Shown: positions 55,197 to 64,000 of the stretch, piece after piece
How positions within the stretch are numbered: the first letter of the stretch is position 1
How the letters are laid out: each line of letters begins with the position of its first letter
Source of the DNA: Beaufortia kweichowensis
Lineage: Eukaryota > Chordata > Actinopteri > Cypriniformes > Gastromyzontidae
Direction: 5' to 3'
Assembly (NCBI GenBank): GCA_019155185.1
Contig: CM032802.1
Location: 10,392,501-10,456,500 of the forward strand
DNA: 64,000 bases
Notes under the pieces: generated by a model
The model's database searches: none
What the model was told of the DNA's origin: nothing
The model's input: only the letters and a program-made list of their open reading frames with translations
Program-made: the position numbers and the translations under genes

Positions 55197-56830
55197 CATA
55201 TCATAACATTGAAGGGGTGGCTCCACCTCACTTTTATTATATAATTTTGTGTAATTATTAGAGGCCTATAACTATTAAAGTATTTATCTGTGTATTTCTT
55301 ATTAAAAATAAAAATACAATCTTATAGCTCATTATTAAGAGAGTTTGACTTCTAACTGTATTTACCATACAACATATACTGTATGTACATATAGAATAAT
55401 ATACACATCTCAGAGCAACTGCTATTCCTCTCACCATCCTGTTGTATATATTGACAGTACATTGAAGTTTAAATTTTTCACAGAACTCTTTGCATAATAA
55501 CAGGTTTTCTTTATCATCATAATCTTTCCTAATCAGCAATAATTAATCATGTTAATGATTATATCTGTGTGCCCTGCTAAAGATGCTATTGCCTTGTGCT
55601 GGTCTAAGCTGCTGAAGACCTTTACAAATGCTGATGATAGAGTTCAATAGTATCCCAATAAAGGATAAGGTTGTTTACCCTGTAACTGCCAAGGATAAGA
55701 AAAGTAGATTTTACATAATTTTACACCTATCGTGGAGAATACTCTACAAAGAAAACTCTTCTTTGATGGCTGGACGGCCTTTCTTGTTTAACTTATGTTC
55801 TCACTTCTCTTTATGTTGATACCCAGACCTGGTTTTGCTTCATATCTTATGCCATGTTGCTGGCATTGTTTTGAGGATTTGGTCTTTGCCACAGAAAGAT
55901 GTAATATAAAACAAAATCAAAGAAGTGTGTCATAAAATTGTTCATTGCAGTTACCCCAGAAAAAAGATTTGTCTCTGATGCTATAAATGTAAACTGTTCT
56001 TTCTCTGATCTTTAAACTGAGGACTTGTTTTATTTTGTTTTGACACTTTAAAATATGTAAACCTTCTCTGGAAAAAGTTATTTTACACCTTCTGTTTCCT
56101 GGTTTGTGGCTTAGACTTAAACATGTAATATTTGGTTTTGTACAATATAAAAAAGAAGAGTCTGATATGTTTATTTTATTAACCTTATTTGATTAAAAAA
56201 TATTTATTTTTTTATTTATTTGATTATTTATTTGATTAACCAGATTTGATATCCTCCACTTCTATTAGGAAAGCTCTGAAGACTGATAGTCTTTTATCTC
56301 ACCACTGGCATATAAAAGCTTGTCATTCTGTATCCTCTCTTTGGTATTAATAATAATAATAATATTAATAATAAAAAAGGTATAGCCCAGTTCAAAATCG
56401 AAACATAGCTTTTAAGGATTTTTTCAGGAAAGATTAAGAAACAAAATATGCTGCTTAATAAGAATTCTTTATCTTTTATAAAGTCAAAATCTTTTCATAC
56501 AACATTTATAAACGTTTTTGTTGTTGTATAAATAAAATAATAATAACATCATAATTACAAATGTATCTACTGTAAAAAAAACTGTTAAATATATTTTAAA
56601 AACATACTAATTCAATTATGTCTGTTTGAATAAAGTTTTACCTTTGAGAGATGAATTTCTTAACAACCAGAAATTAAGTTAGATATTTTAATTGTAAGGT
56701 ATATAATTATATAATCTTTATTGTAACACATTATTTTTTATTTAGCTTGCTACAACAAGCTAACGGAGGGTACTACAACAGCTAACGCAGCTGGAATTAG
56801 CTATGCAACAAGATATCGCGATAACAACTT
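55197..56830. other. AT-rich stretch
   Basis: No exon is supported. A (TAA)n run lies at 56347-56373. AT-rich DNA fills most of the interval. Inverted sequence GTCCTAGGGGGAACAAATTG at 56866-56885 mirrors a motif of the repeats at 54.7 and 55.1 kb. Confidence 0.4.
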
Positions 56831-57067
56831 TTGGATAAGGCAGTTGAACAAGCTACCAGTCGGGGTCCTAGGGGGAACAAATTGTTCGGGGGGAACAAAT
56901 TGGTCACCACACCGTCACCGCCAACTTTTTTACGACAGTCTAGCGATATGATTATAATTGATTCTTTTGCGTTTTATAGACAGCTTAAAAATTTTCGTAG
57001 GAAAGTGAGATGGTCCTCTACGAATTTTGTCATCAAAGGTAACTATAAGTACCAAGAGATTTTATAA
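56831..57067 (+). other. open frame of 78 codons without family match
   Basis: A plus-strand ATG frame upstream of the integrase-type exon reads 78 codons to a stop. Its start overlaps the doubled GGGGGAACAAATTG motif. The C-terminal half (FYRQLKNFRRKVRW) is basic. It could be a decayed exon of the same element, but no splice signal supports it. Confidence 0.15.
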
Positions 57068-57202
57068 TAAAAAAAGATAATTGACTGTCTGATACAACCT
57101 GAGCCATGTGCTTAATTCAAAAATTTTGTTTAAAATAACAAGCTACTTTAACTGTACTTGTTCAGCTCCCGTGACTTGGTATTATTATACAAGTGACTAT
57201 AA

Positions 57203-57468
57203 TCCCTTATGAAAATTAACCATGGTTTAATTATAGTAAAAGTGTAGTAACCATGTTTCTTTTGCAAAATGATTACCATTTGTATAACCACAGTTTTACT
57301 ACAAATACCATGGTTAAACTATAAGTGTATAATAATAATAATAATAATAAGTGTAATATGTATAAGTTTAGCCAAACCATGGTTAATTTGTGGTTACAAT
57401 GGTTTAACTATAGAAAAAATGTTTTTGGGTTTATTTGTAGTAAAACCGGGGTTAATTTTCGTAAGGGA
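57203..57468. mobile_element. MITE with about 20-bp terminal inverted repeats
   Basis: The left end TCCCTTATGAAAATTAACCATGG (57203) and the right end GGGGTTAATTTTCGTAAGGGA (57448-57468) are inverted repeats. The interior repeats CCATGGTTAAACTATA-type words in both orientations plus an (ATA)n run at 57328-57350. This ACCATGGTT palindromic style is typical of a very common cyprinid non-autonomous DNA transposon. No clear target duplication is seen. It lies in the intron just before the integrase-type exon. Confidence 0.65.
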
Positions 57469-57563
57469 TGTAGTTTATTCTGTCAGATATCAGGTAGTAA
57501 TTTTGATCTTTTTCTTTTTACTTTGGATTGCAACTAATTGTGACTTTTTCATTTTTCCTATAG

Positions 57564-57760
57564 ATGACAGACTCTTCTACGTCGGCCCCAGTAGGCAGTA
57601 TATGCGGCCAGTTGTCCTGTCAGAGGAAGAGAAGAGGTCTGTTCTCACGGAGTGCCACAATAACCCTGGGAAGGGAAATCACAGTGGCGTCAGAGGCACC
57701 CAAAACAGGGTTATTGCTGGCTACTATTGGCCTACAATTATCCAGGATGTGAAAGAATGG
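57564..57760 (+). CDS. integrase-type H2C2 zinc-binding domain exon (transposon-derived)
   Basis: An acceptor (TTTTTCCTATAG) precedes 197 nt open to a GTAATG donor, phase 1 in and phase 0 out. It reads LFYVGPSRQYMRPVVLSEEE, then TECHNNPGKGNHSGV and YYWPTIIQDVKEW. The two histidines of CHxxxxxxxxH are the first half of the HHCC zinc-binding domain that precedes the catalytic core of retroviral/gypsy-type integrases and Ginger-type transposases. The CxxC half should follow in the next exon, which I could not find before 58 kb. This exon type recurs in many uncharacterised fish proteins. The apparent longer frame starting at 57269 is read through the MITE and intron and is not real. Orphan exon of a mobile or domesticated element. 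Confidence 0.65.
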
Positions 57761-58002
57761 GTAATGTACTACAATATTTTTTTCTATACAAGTATCTATA
57801 CTTAAGAATGTATCTACTTTTGCCACCTCTGATTGTTAGATACCTCCTATATTTATTGTCATCACCAACTTGTATCAGCTGAATATTTTTCTAGACATTG
57901 TGTTAAAAAAAATTTGTGTTCCATCAAGACAGTTGTCCCACTCTTGCATTCCATTAAGGTACTGCTTACAATGTTTTAGCAAACTGATGAGACTAATAAG
58001 CT
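57761..58002. other. AT-rich stretch after the integrase-type exon
   Basis: I searched this stretch for the CxxC-containing continuation and did not find an exon. No repeat is named. Confidence 0.4.
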
Positions 58003-58355
58003 AGTGGGGCAGTCGTGGCCTAATGCTTAGGCAAGTTGGAGCTAAACTCTGCAGGACACCTGTCCTCCAGTATCAAGTTTGTTGACCCCTGGGTTAGAGA
58101 GTCGGTTGCTGTGGGGCAAGTGAATAACAAGCGCTCTCTTCCACCTTCAATACCACGACTGAGGTGAGACCCTTGAGCCAGGCACCGAACCCCTAACTGC
58201 TCCCCGGGCGCTGCAGCATTGGCTGCCCGCTGCTCCGGGTGTGTGTTCACGGCGTGTGTGTGTTCACTACTGTGTGTGTGCACTTGGATGGATTAAATGC
58301 AGAGCACAAATTCCAAGTATGGGTCACCATACTTGGCCACACGTCACATCCTTTC
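58003..58355 (+). mobile_element. tRNA-derived SINE
   Basis: Begins GGGGCAGTCGTGGCCTAATG (A-box-like), then CACCTTCAATACCACGACTG, AGGCACCGAACCCCTAACTG, CTGCCCGCTGCTCCGGGTGT and GGATTAAATGCAGAGCACAA, ending GTATGGGTCACCATACTTGG. I recognise this order as an abundant cyprinid SINE. The segment that should carry the B box is interrupted by a foreign insert at 58031-58092, so the promoter of this copy is split. Confidence 0.75.
58031..58092 (+). mobile_element. short insertion nested in the SINE
   Basis: About 61 bp (GGAGCTAAACTCTGCAGGAC, then CTCCAGTATCAAGTTTGTTG and ACCCCTG) separate the SINE's CCTAATG and GTTAGAGAGTCGG. The insert resembles the end of hAT-type or related cyprinid elements carrying CTGCAGGACAxxGGCCCTCC. 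Flanks show an imperfect GCTTAG/GGTTAG duplication. Confidence 0.5.
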
Positions 58356-58469
58356 TTTCCTTTCCTAGTCTCAAACTTGAGTACAGTTTTACTGGCATTT
58401 GGTTTATGCTAATTTTGTGCCATGCAGGTAAAAGAACCTTGGGAGGTGCTTGTCCCGAAAAATCCAAAT

Positions 58470-58860
58470 GATTGATAAAAAATACTTCCGGGTTTAACGT
58501 CACGTTTTACGTCAAATGCGCTACAAGTTTTTTTATTTACCTGTCACGCTGCACTTTCTCAAAACTCCAGTTCCTTTCCTCTCCATGTGTAAGTGTAACC
58601 ACCTCAACATTCCACTCGATCAATCTTCAACAGAAGCGCACTTCTTGGAGAGACACCATATGGCTGTTTTTCGTCGTTATGGGTCATACTCTGGCAGTAG
58701 TAGCGCGCGAAATCCGGTAATGGAGAGCGTGAGAGATGGATGACGTGCCTCACTCCAGTCAGCACGCGGGGCCTTGTGCCCAAAGACGGGCTTGGCGTGT
58801 CACAGTAGGGAATATCTCACGCGACCTTTAGGGTACCTCTTAAGAACAATACGATCTTAC
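58470..58860. promoter_or_regulatory. CpG-rich block with CRE- and ETS-like sites
   Basis: Contains CTTCCGGG (ETS-like), ACGTCACGTTTTACGTCA (two CRE half-sites as an imperfect palindrome, about 58497-58514), GCGCGCGAAATCCGG and GATGACGTGCC. CpG density is well above that of the flanks. It may be a promoter or enhancer between the SINE and cbln1, but no transcript start can be assigned. Confidence 0.35.
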
Positions 58861-60478
58861 GCTGTGGATGACTGAAATTATATAATGTGCGCAGACTTTT
58901 ATGGCTGGTTAACCTTGTAATAAACAGGCAGACAAGATATAGCCTATAGGCATTTTGCATAAGGAAAAGTTTTTGGTATAATTTGTAGTAAAATGGTAAT
59001 GACCACAAATGTTGCCACCTGTTGTCTCACAACAATATCCATATGGTATCTGTTGTAAAATTGTGGTAATACAAATAGCAATCAAGCTGACAACAAAATG
59101 GTTACTTATTTAACTTTTAAATAAAAGAAAACCATTTACCTAAGAATGCGCATACAAACAAATGTCAAAGATGAATGCTGAACGCCAATGAGACAATTAA
59201 AAATATACTTAAAGTGGTATTCATCATCTGTATCGTTCAACACGCCATAATTACCACTCAAGCAAGTTAAAACCGTTCCTTTTCCCCCTGATCTTCCAAC
59301 ATGCTTCTTAGCTCTCATTCCATCGTTGTGCTCCGACAAATGATACGTGTGCAGACACTAATGAGTGGTTTTAAACAGGCCCATCCAGTCTATGCACAGG
59401 CCAGCAGAGACACAGGGCTCTTATGGTGCTGTGTTAACATTTCACAGCTCAACACTTGTCTGTTCATCCTCTACATCTTCTCACAGTAAGCACTGAAGCA
59501 GCAAGTTTTCTTGAGGGGCCCTCAAATACAGCAGTATTTCACATTGTGAAAAGCTAGAAGTGTAACGTCTTGCCTGACAGAACGCTGAGCACTGGTTACT
59601 GTGTTGACTTTTGAAGAAGACAAAAGCATTTGGGTGGAAGGCCAGTAGATATGTTATTTATAATGAACCCCATTTAATCACAAATTACCTATATTAAAAT
59701 GAATAAAGGATGAGAAAGAGACTCTGTCCACAAATTGTCAACAATCAAATCCCTTTCATTGCCTGAAATGATTGGTGACAAAGCAAAGAAAAAAGAACAA
59801 ATAAAAGAAAAAAGTTGGGAAGATGTACGCAACATGATTTTTGTGTAAACAGTGGGGTTTGCTTATTATGTAAGTGCTAATTTTCCCCCAGGAGCTCATT
59901 AGAGTCTTGAGTGCAGCAGAGAGAGGCCCCAATCACCCGGTAGAGAGAGACGAGAGGAGAGAGAGAGAGAGAGAGAGGGAGGCCAGTCAAGCAGATCTAC
60001 ATCATGAGAGAGCAGAAACCAATGAGACACCAACAGTGTGTCATTTCTCCTCTATGGAACACACACATATACAGATTTGTCAAAGTCATTAAACCTGATA
60101 ACTGTCACTGCACATATTGAGCATGCAAATGAAAATGCAATGCATTTGAAATACAATGTTTAAATCTTTTTTATTTTTTCTCATTTTAGGTGTTTTTTAA
60201 AAATTACATTAATATTTTATTAATTTTTTAATTAATTTTTATTATTTGATTTTTTTTCAAATATTTTATTCTTTAGACTTTTCCATCAATATATAATTAG
60301 TCATGATTAGATTAGAAACTATGAAATATTAAAATGAAGTGTTCCACCTGTAAAACAGTGACAGTTAACAGGTTAAGTGAGAAGATGTGTTTAAGTATGA
60401 TTCTTAAAACCTGTAGGTCATAATCTAAAATCTCAAGCACAGAATCAGATTAAGAAAAATAAAAAGTACCATTTAATT
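58861..60478. other. non-coding stretch downstream of cbln1
   Basis: No exon is supported. Blocks at 59200-59460 and 59870-60070 are more complex; the latter holds a GA repeat at about 59951-59978. 60150-60280 is very AT-rich. Confidence 0.45.
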
Positions 60479-61382
60479 TTTATTGAATCAAAGAAAAAAA
60501 CAATAGGTCATGTAACTGATTAAAAGGGAGGATTTTTTTCTGCTAAATATTCACATATATCTTACAATCAATGATAATAAAACTTTATAGTACTTTATAG
60601 TATTTCTGATATAGTTTCATTTTAGCCACATTTTTGACCGAAACAAAACAAGAAGCATTGGTAGTTGGACAGCAGCCTGATAATCCACACACAATCACTA
60701 AGTATTAACACTGAAATACAGAAATACAGAGAGTTGACCAAATTCAGTTAGGCATCGAGTATATCATAATCATATAGAAACTTTAAGATTTTTAATGTAT
60801 TTATATATGTATATATCCGGTATGCAGTCTTTTTGTGGGGATCCAGAGATTCATCAGTCATGACAGAGCAAAGACGCCCTCTCAGAGGAACGAAGGGCGA
60901 GTAAGAGGAGCAGCAGAGCAGAAGAAGGGCGACTGGACCTAGGTACCTACCAGAATGACAATGGCATTGGAGACTCACGGTATGCATTTATGGAGAGAAT
61001 ATACAGAGATGTGATCTGTGTGAAATGAAAGTTTGGGCTGCTGAGAGACAATCCTTAAAGCTGATGAAGATTTTTGGGAAGTGGGTTGTGATGGGATGAA
61101 CTAAGAGGGGAAGGGCAACAATCCTCTGTATTCTTTCTTTCCAGATCATTTTAATTATCATTTATAATAAGGATACTAAAAAAGTTTTGGCTGTCCAGAG
61201 CTGTTTTCAAGCAGCAGAGCGAAGTGAGTGCGACTGAGAGCCTACCACAAAAAAATTCTCCTTCTATATTTTATCTTTACATTTTCGCTATCATTCTATC
61301 TCTCATCCACCCTCATATCCCTCCTATCTCCCACAAGCCGGCGAGCTAAAGAGCAATAGTCCCTCCTTGGTGTGCCCTTCCT
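60479..61382 (-). other. cbln1: probable cbln1 3' untranslated region
   Basis: Directly downstream of the cbln1 stop codon. The first AATAAA found when reading on from the stop is at about 60479-60484 (minus strand), which would give a 3' UTR near 900 nt; a second AATAAA follows at about 60265. Cleavage site and length are inferred. Confidence 0.4.
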
Positions 61383-61580
61383 CTACAGGGGGAAGACCAG
61401 GAAGCCAGAGAATGTGGAGTACTTCCAGCCGCCCATCAGGTTGCCCCGCTCCAGCTTGAGGTAGGCACGGTCACCTTTCTCCATCTGAATCAGGACGCCG
61501 TTACTGGCTGCTTCGCGCGTGACGTCCTGATCTCCAGCAAAGGCAGAGATCACTGGCCAGCCATTGTGCATTAGGCTCAC
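61383..61580 (-). CDS. cbln1: cerebellin-1, last coding exon (C-terminal half of the C1q domain)
   Basis: Secreted C1q/TNF-family synaptic organiser. Cerebellin-1 hexamers bridge presynaptic neurexins and postsynaptic GluD2, as known from mammals. This exon has 65 codons and a TAG stop, starting at a clean acceptor (TTCTATGTTACAG). It encodes NGWPVISAFAGDQDVTREAA and YLKLERGNLMGGWKYSTFSG, ending FLVFPL, the strictly conserved end of the C1q jelly roll. Residues after NG (WPVIS) and the stretch GVLIQMEKGDRAY fit cerebellin-1 better than CBLN2 or CBLN4, which I remember as NGYP and NGKP. SLMHNG has His where mammals have Leu. Cerebellin genes have three coding exons. The two upstream ones were searched for in 61.6-64 kb and not found, so they lie beyond the window. 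The exon is intact. Confidence 0.96.
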   Translation of the reverse strand: MSLMHNGWPVISAFAGDQDVTREAASNGVLIQMEKGDRAYLKLERGNLMGGWKYSTFSGFLVFPL

Positions 61581-63571
61581 CTGTAACATAGAAGCATTTG
61601 GATTAGAAAGAGGCTCCCATTAAGGCACACACACATACCTATTCTTGGTTCTTTTTCTCCCTTAAGTGTGCCATTTTATGATCTTGCTTTAAGAAACCAA
61701 ATTTTACAATATAATTCAGCTGTGAACAATACCCCAGGTGAGCTAAGCAGCCATAACACTCAGGTACTGCTAGACTGAATAAAACAACAGGTAAAACCCA
61801 AAGGGAGAGTGGGAAACTGTACTGTTATATTTATAAATAAGGGCCTATTTTAATTTTCTAACCATCAATATTACATGTAATGTACATACACTCTTGTTCC
61901 TTTTCTTTTGCATGTTCACAAGCCTTTTGACAATGTAATGCATTTCCCCACAAACCCAAAAAGTTGATCAAAGCATTTATGGGCCTTTGTTTTTTTGTGT
62001 CTGTTCTACTATGACTTCTATTTTCAAACTGAGCCTAGAGAGGAGCGAAAACGGTATTTGACACTTTAAAGAACTGAGGAATTAACTTGTGGTTATTGGA
62101 AAGGCACTTCTGATTCAGATGCTATCACTATTAATATGCAAATACACATTCATATACTTTAAGAAAACACACACTCATTGTGCTAAACTTACACAAGTGC
62201 TCAGCACTATGTTCCCTCAGTAACAACGCAATGCATTTATTAATAGAATGACCAATACAATCACAGCAAGGCATATATTGACAGTAAGTCCTTTGGGTGA
62301 CTTTCACATTCCTACAATCAAACTCAAGCCTTGTAATTGTAATTCTAAGCTATTCTTCAGTTCTAATACATGTGGATCGTACAATCATTGTATGATTGTA
62401 ACATTAACCCATATGCAAAATATCACTAATACAGATGTACCCAAAAAATTAGGCAGAGATAATGTAAATGGTTCATTACTGACTCAACACACATTTTAAT
62501 GCTCCATTAAGCGGAACCAAGCGAACAGCTTCTTGTCCAAATGACGCAGTGGAGTGACGGAGGACCACCCCCTCTTTCGCCTTCTCCCAGACATTGGACA
62601 CAAGCAAAGACTAAATGTTTTTTTATGTGCTCTCTATTGTCATCTTTATTCACAGGGTCATTATTTTAGGTCAGAAAGTAATTTTCTAAAATTACCCTCT
62701 GTCATATTTGTGGGCTCAAAAGAATTGTACTCTGCAAAAATATTAAAAAGTATATATCTGCAATTAATTCAAATCGTGCCTGCTGCTTTTTTCTTTTAAA
62801 AAGCATACATTTTTTGTTCTCAGACAATTGGTGCTGCATTTGCTGCTAGATTTCTAATTTTAGCTAAATGTGTTAACAAAATCAGTTTCAGAGCTTTATG
62901 ATTTTCACTTAAAATGAAGAAAATCAGCTATAGTATTTTAACTATAGAATGTGATTATTAGATTCTTAAACTATCAAACACCTGAACCAGTGTTCAGAAC
63001 CAATCAGAAACCATTACGTTTTTCTTGGAGTGCTGAAGCACCGCATGACACTATAAAATTTACTGTGGGAATACAACCAGATGTTTAAACTCTAGGGGAC
63101 TGTAATAAAACTAGAAAAGAGCTATATTTAGAGCAGGTGTATGGAGTTCTTATTTTAAAAATTATGAGATCCATACGTACACTGTATGGGCTGTCTGACT
63201 ATTTTTTTGCAGCACAATTTAGATAATTGCATATGCTTGTTGTCTGGTGTAGAGAGGCCCGCTTCTCCCTTTTAAGACAACAGAATGAAATGTATTTGTT
63301 TCTTTAAAGTACCATGTGATATTTATAAAATATACATTAAAATATTTATTTTTATCATTTAATCAGAGTGTATGACAGTTTTACAGTTTTCGTACAGATT
63401 TTGTTCAACTGTTGCCAACCAAATGTAGGAAGCTGAGCATTCAAAATGCATTTTATGTTTGTGCAGAATGACTAAGAACTACTCATTATGAATACAATGG
63501 CTTTATTTTAAAATAGTCATTTTAAAACACAATAAGTCTGGCCTTTTAAACTTAAGGAACATATATATGGA

Positions 63572-63635
<64 letters not shown>

Positions 63636-64000
63636 TCCATTATATTCCTTTTAACCACTTGCTTTAATTTCAGATTGTCTCTTTGTGTAAATGCATTGCA
63701 TCTGATAAAATATATAAAGTATAAATAAATGTATAAAGTACAAGAATAATCCATATAAGCACCGCACTGAAATAAATGGGGAAAAAAATAACGAAACATG
63801 CACTTTAACGTTTATTATTTGTCCCAAATAAATATCTTTCGATTAATGTAGCTCGTATCGTCTTATATAATTTTGTGTCTGTGTTTTTATGTTGACAGCT
63901 CATTGTCTTCAGTGAGTCAATGTTTGCACTGAAATATGTGACTTGACTAGTTTGCTTTTAATTCAGTCGTCGATTAGAGCGCAATAGCGGGATGTAATTG
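61581..64000 (-). other. cbln1: cbln1 intron (partial)
   Basis: The intron upstream of the terminal exon extends past the window edge. It is AT-rich, with no exon-like segment and only short open frames (at most 98 codons, the longest from the microsatellite). Its 5' donor is outside the window. Confidence 0.7.
63561..63650 (+). repeat. (TA)n(TG)n(TA)n microsatellite with palindromic flanks
   Basis: An AT run, about 11 TG units and another AT run lie between GGAATATAT and ATATATTCC. The whole can fold into a hairpin with a TG loop. It creates an artificial HTHTHT/YIYIYI frame on the minus strand. Confidence 0.9.

Noticed and set aside
57269..57562. N-terminal 98 codons of a 178-codon open frame preceding the integrase-type exon
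   Set aside because: The frame runs through the MITE (57203-57468) and an (ATA)n repeat and across a clear splice acceptor at 57561-57563. Only the part after the acceptor is protein-like.
61600..64000. Search for cbln1 exons 1 and 2
   Set aside because: No frame shows the N-terminal signal or the first half of the C1q domain, so these exons must lie outside the window.

Overview
The window looks like nuclear DNA of a teleost fish, most likely a cyprinid. It is AT-rich and almost free of long open frames. It carries dinucleotide microsatellites and scattered small transposon copies of kinds I associate with zebrafish, carp and goldfish: a tRNA-derived SINE, palindromic MITEs, a dead Tc1-type element and the 'AATAGTTCACCC' repeat family. 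The one gene I can name with confidence is cbln1. Its last coding exon lies on the minus strand at 61383-61580 and ends the C1q domain. The rest of that gene is upstream, beyond the right edge.

Layout: 1-6.4 kb is non-coding, with a CpG-rich block near 3.4-3.7 kb. At 6.48-7.52 kb the minus strand holds five exon-like segments that join in consistent splice phases into about 190 residues of a protein I do not recognise. From 7.5 to 50 kb I see a gene desert: AT-rich stretches broken by moderately GC-rich, high-complexity blocks that resemble conserved non-coding elements (conservation was not tested), plus repeats. These include a purine-only tract at 19.83-20.27 kb, an inverted pair of repeat copies at 26.6-27.35 kb, a 104-bp (TC)n tract at 36.05 kb and a Tc1 remnant with a nested palindrome at 42.8-43.7 kb.

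From 50.9 to 58.4 kb is a mobile-element graveyard. It holds three minus-strand exons of a Ulp1/SENP-like (C48) cysteine protease, one plus-strand exon of an integrase-type H2C2 zinc-binding domain, two plus-strand exon-like segments, several local tandem duplications, a MITE and a SINE carrying its own insertion. From 58.47 kb a CpG-rich block with CRE/ETS-like sites precedes the 3' side of cbln1. The last 2.4 kb is a cbln1 intron containing an AT/GT/AT microsatellite.

The genes do not form a pathway. The likeliest reading is a cis-regulatory desert downstream of cbln1, invaded by DNA transposons and retroelements. Coordinates of exons other than cbln1 come from reading splice signals by eye and should be treated as predictions. 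Identification of repeat families is from memory of their sequences, not from a search.
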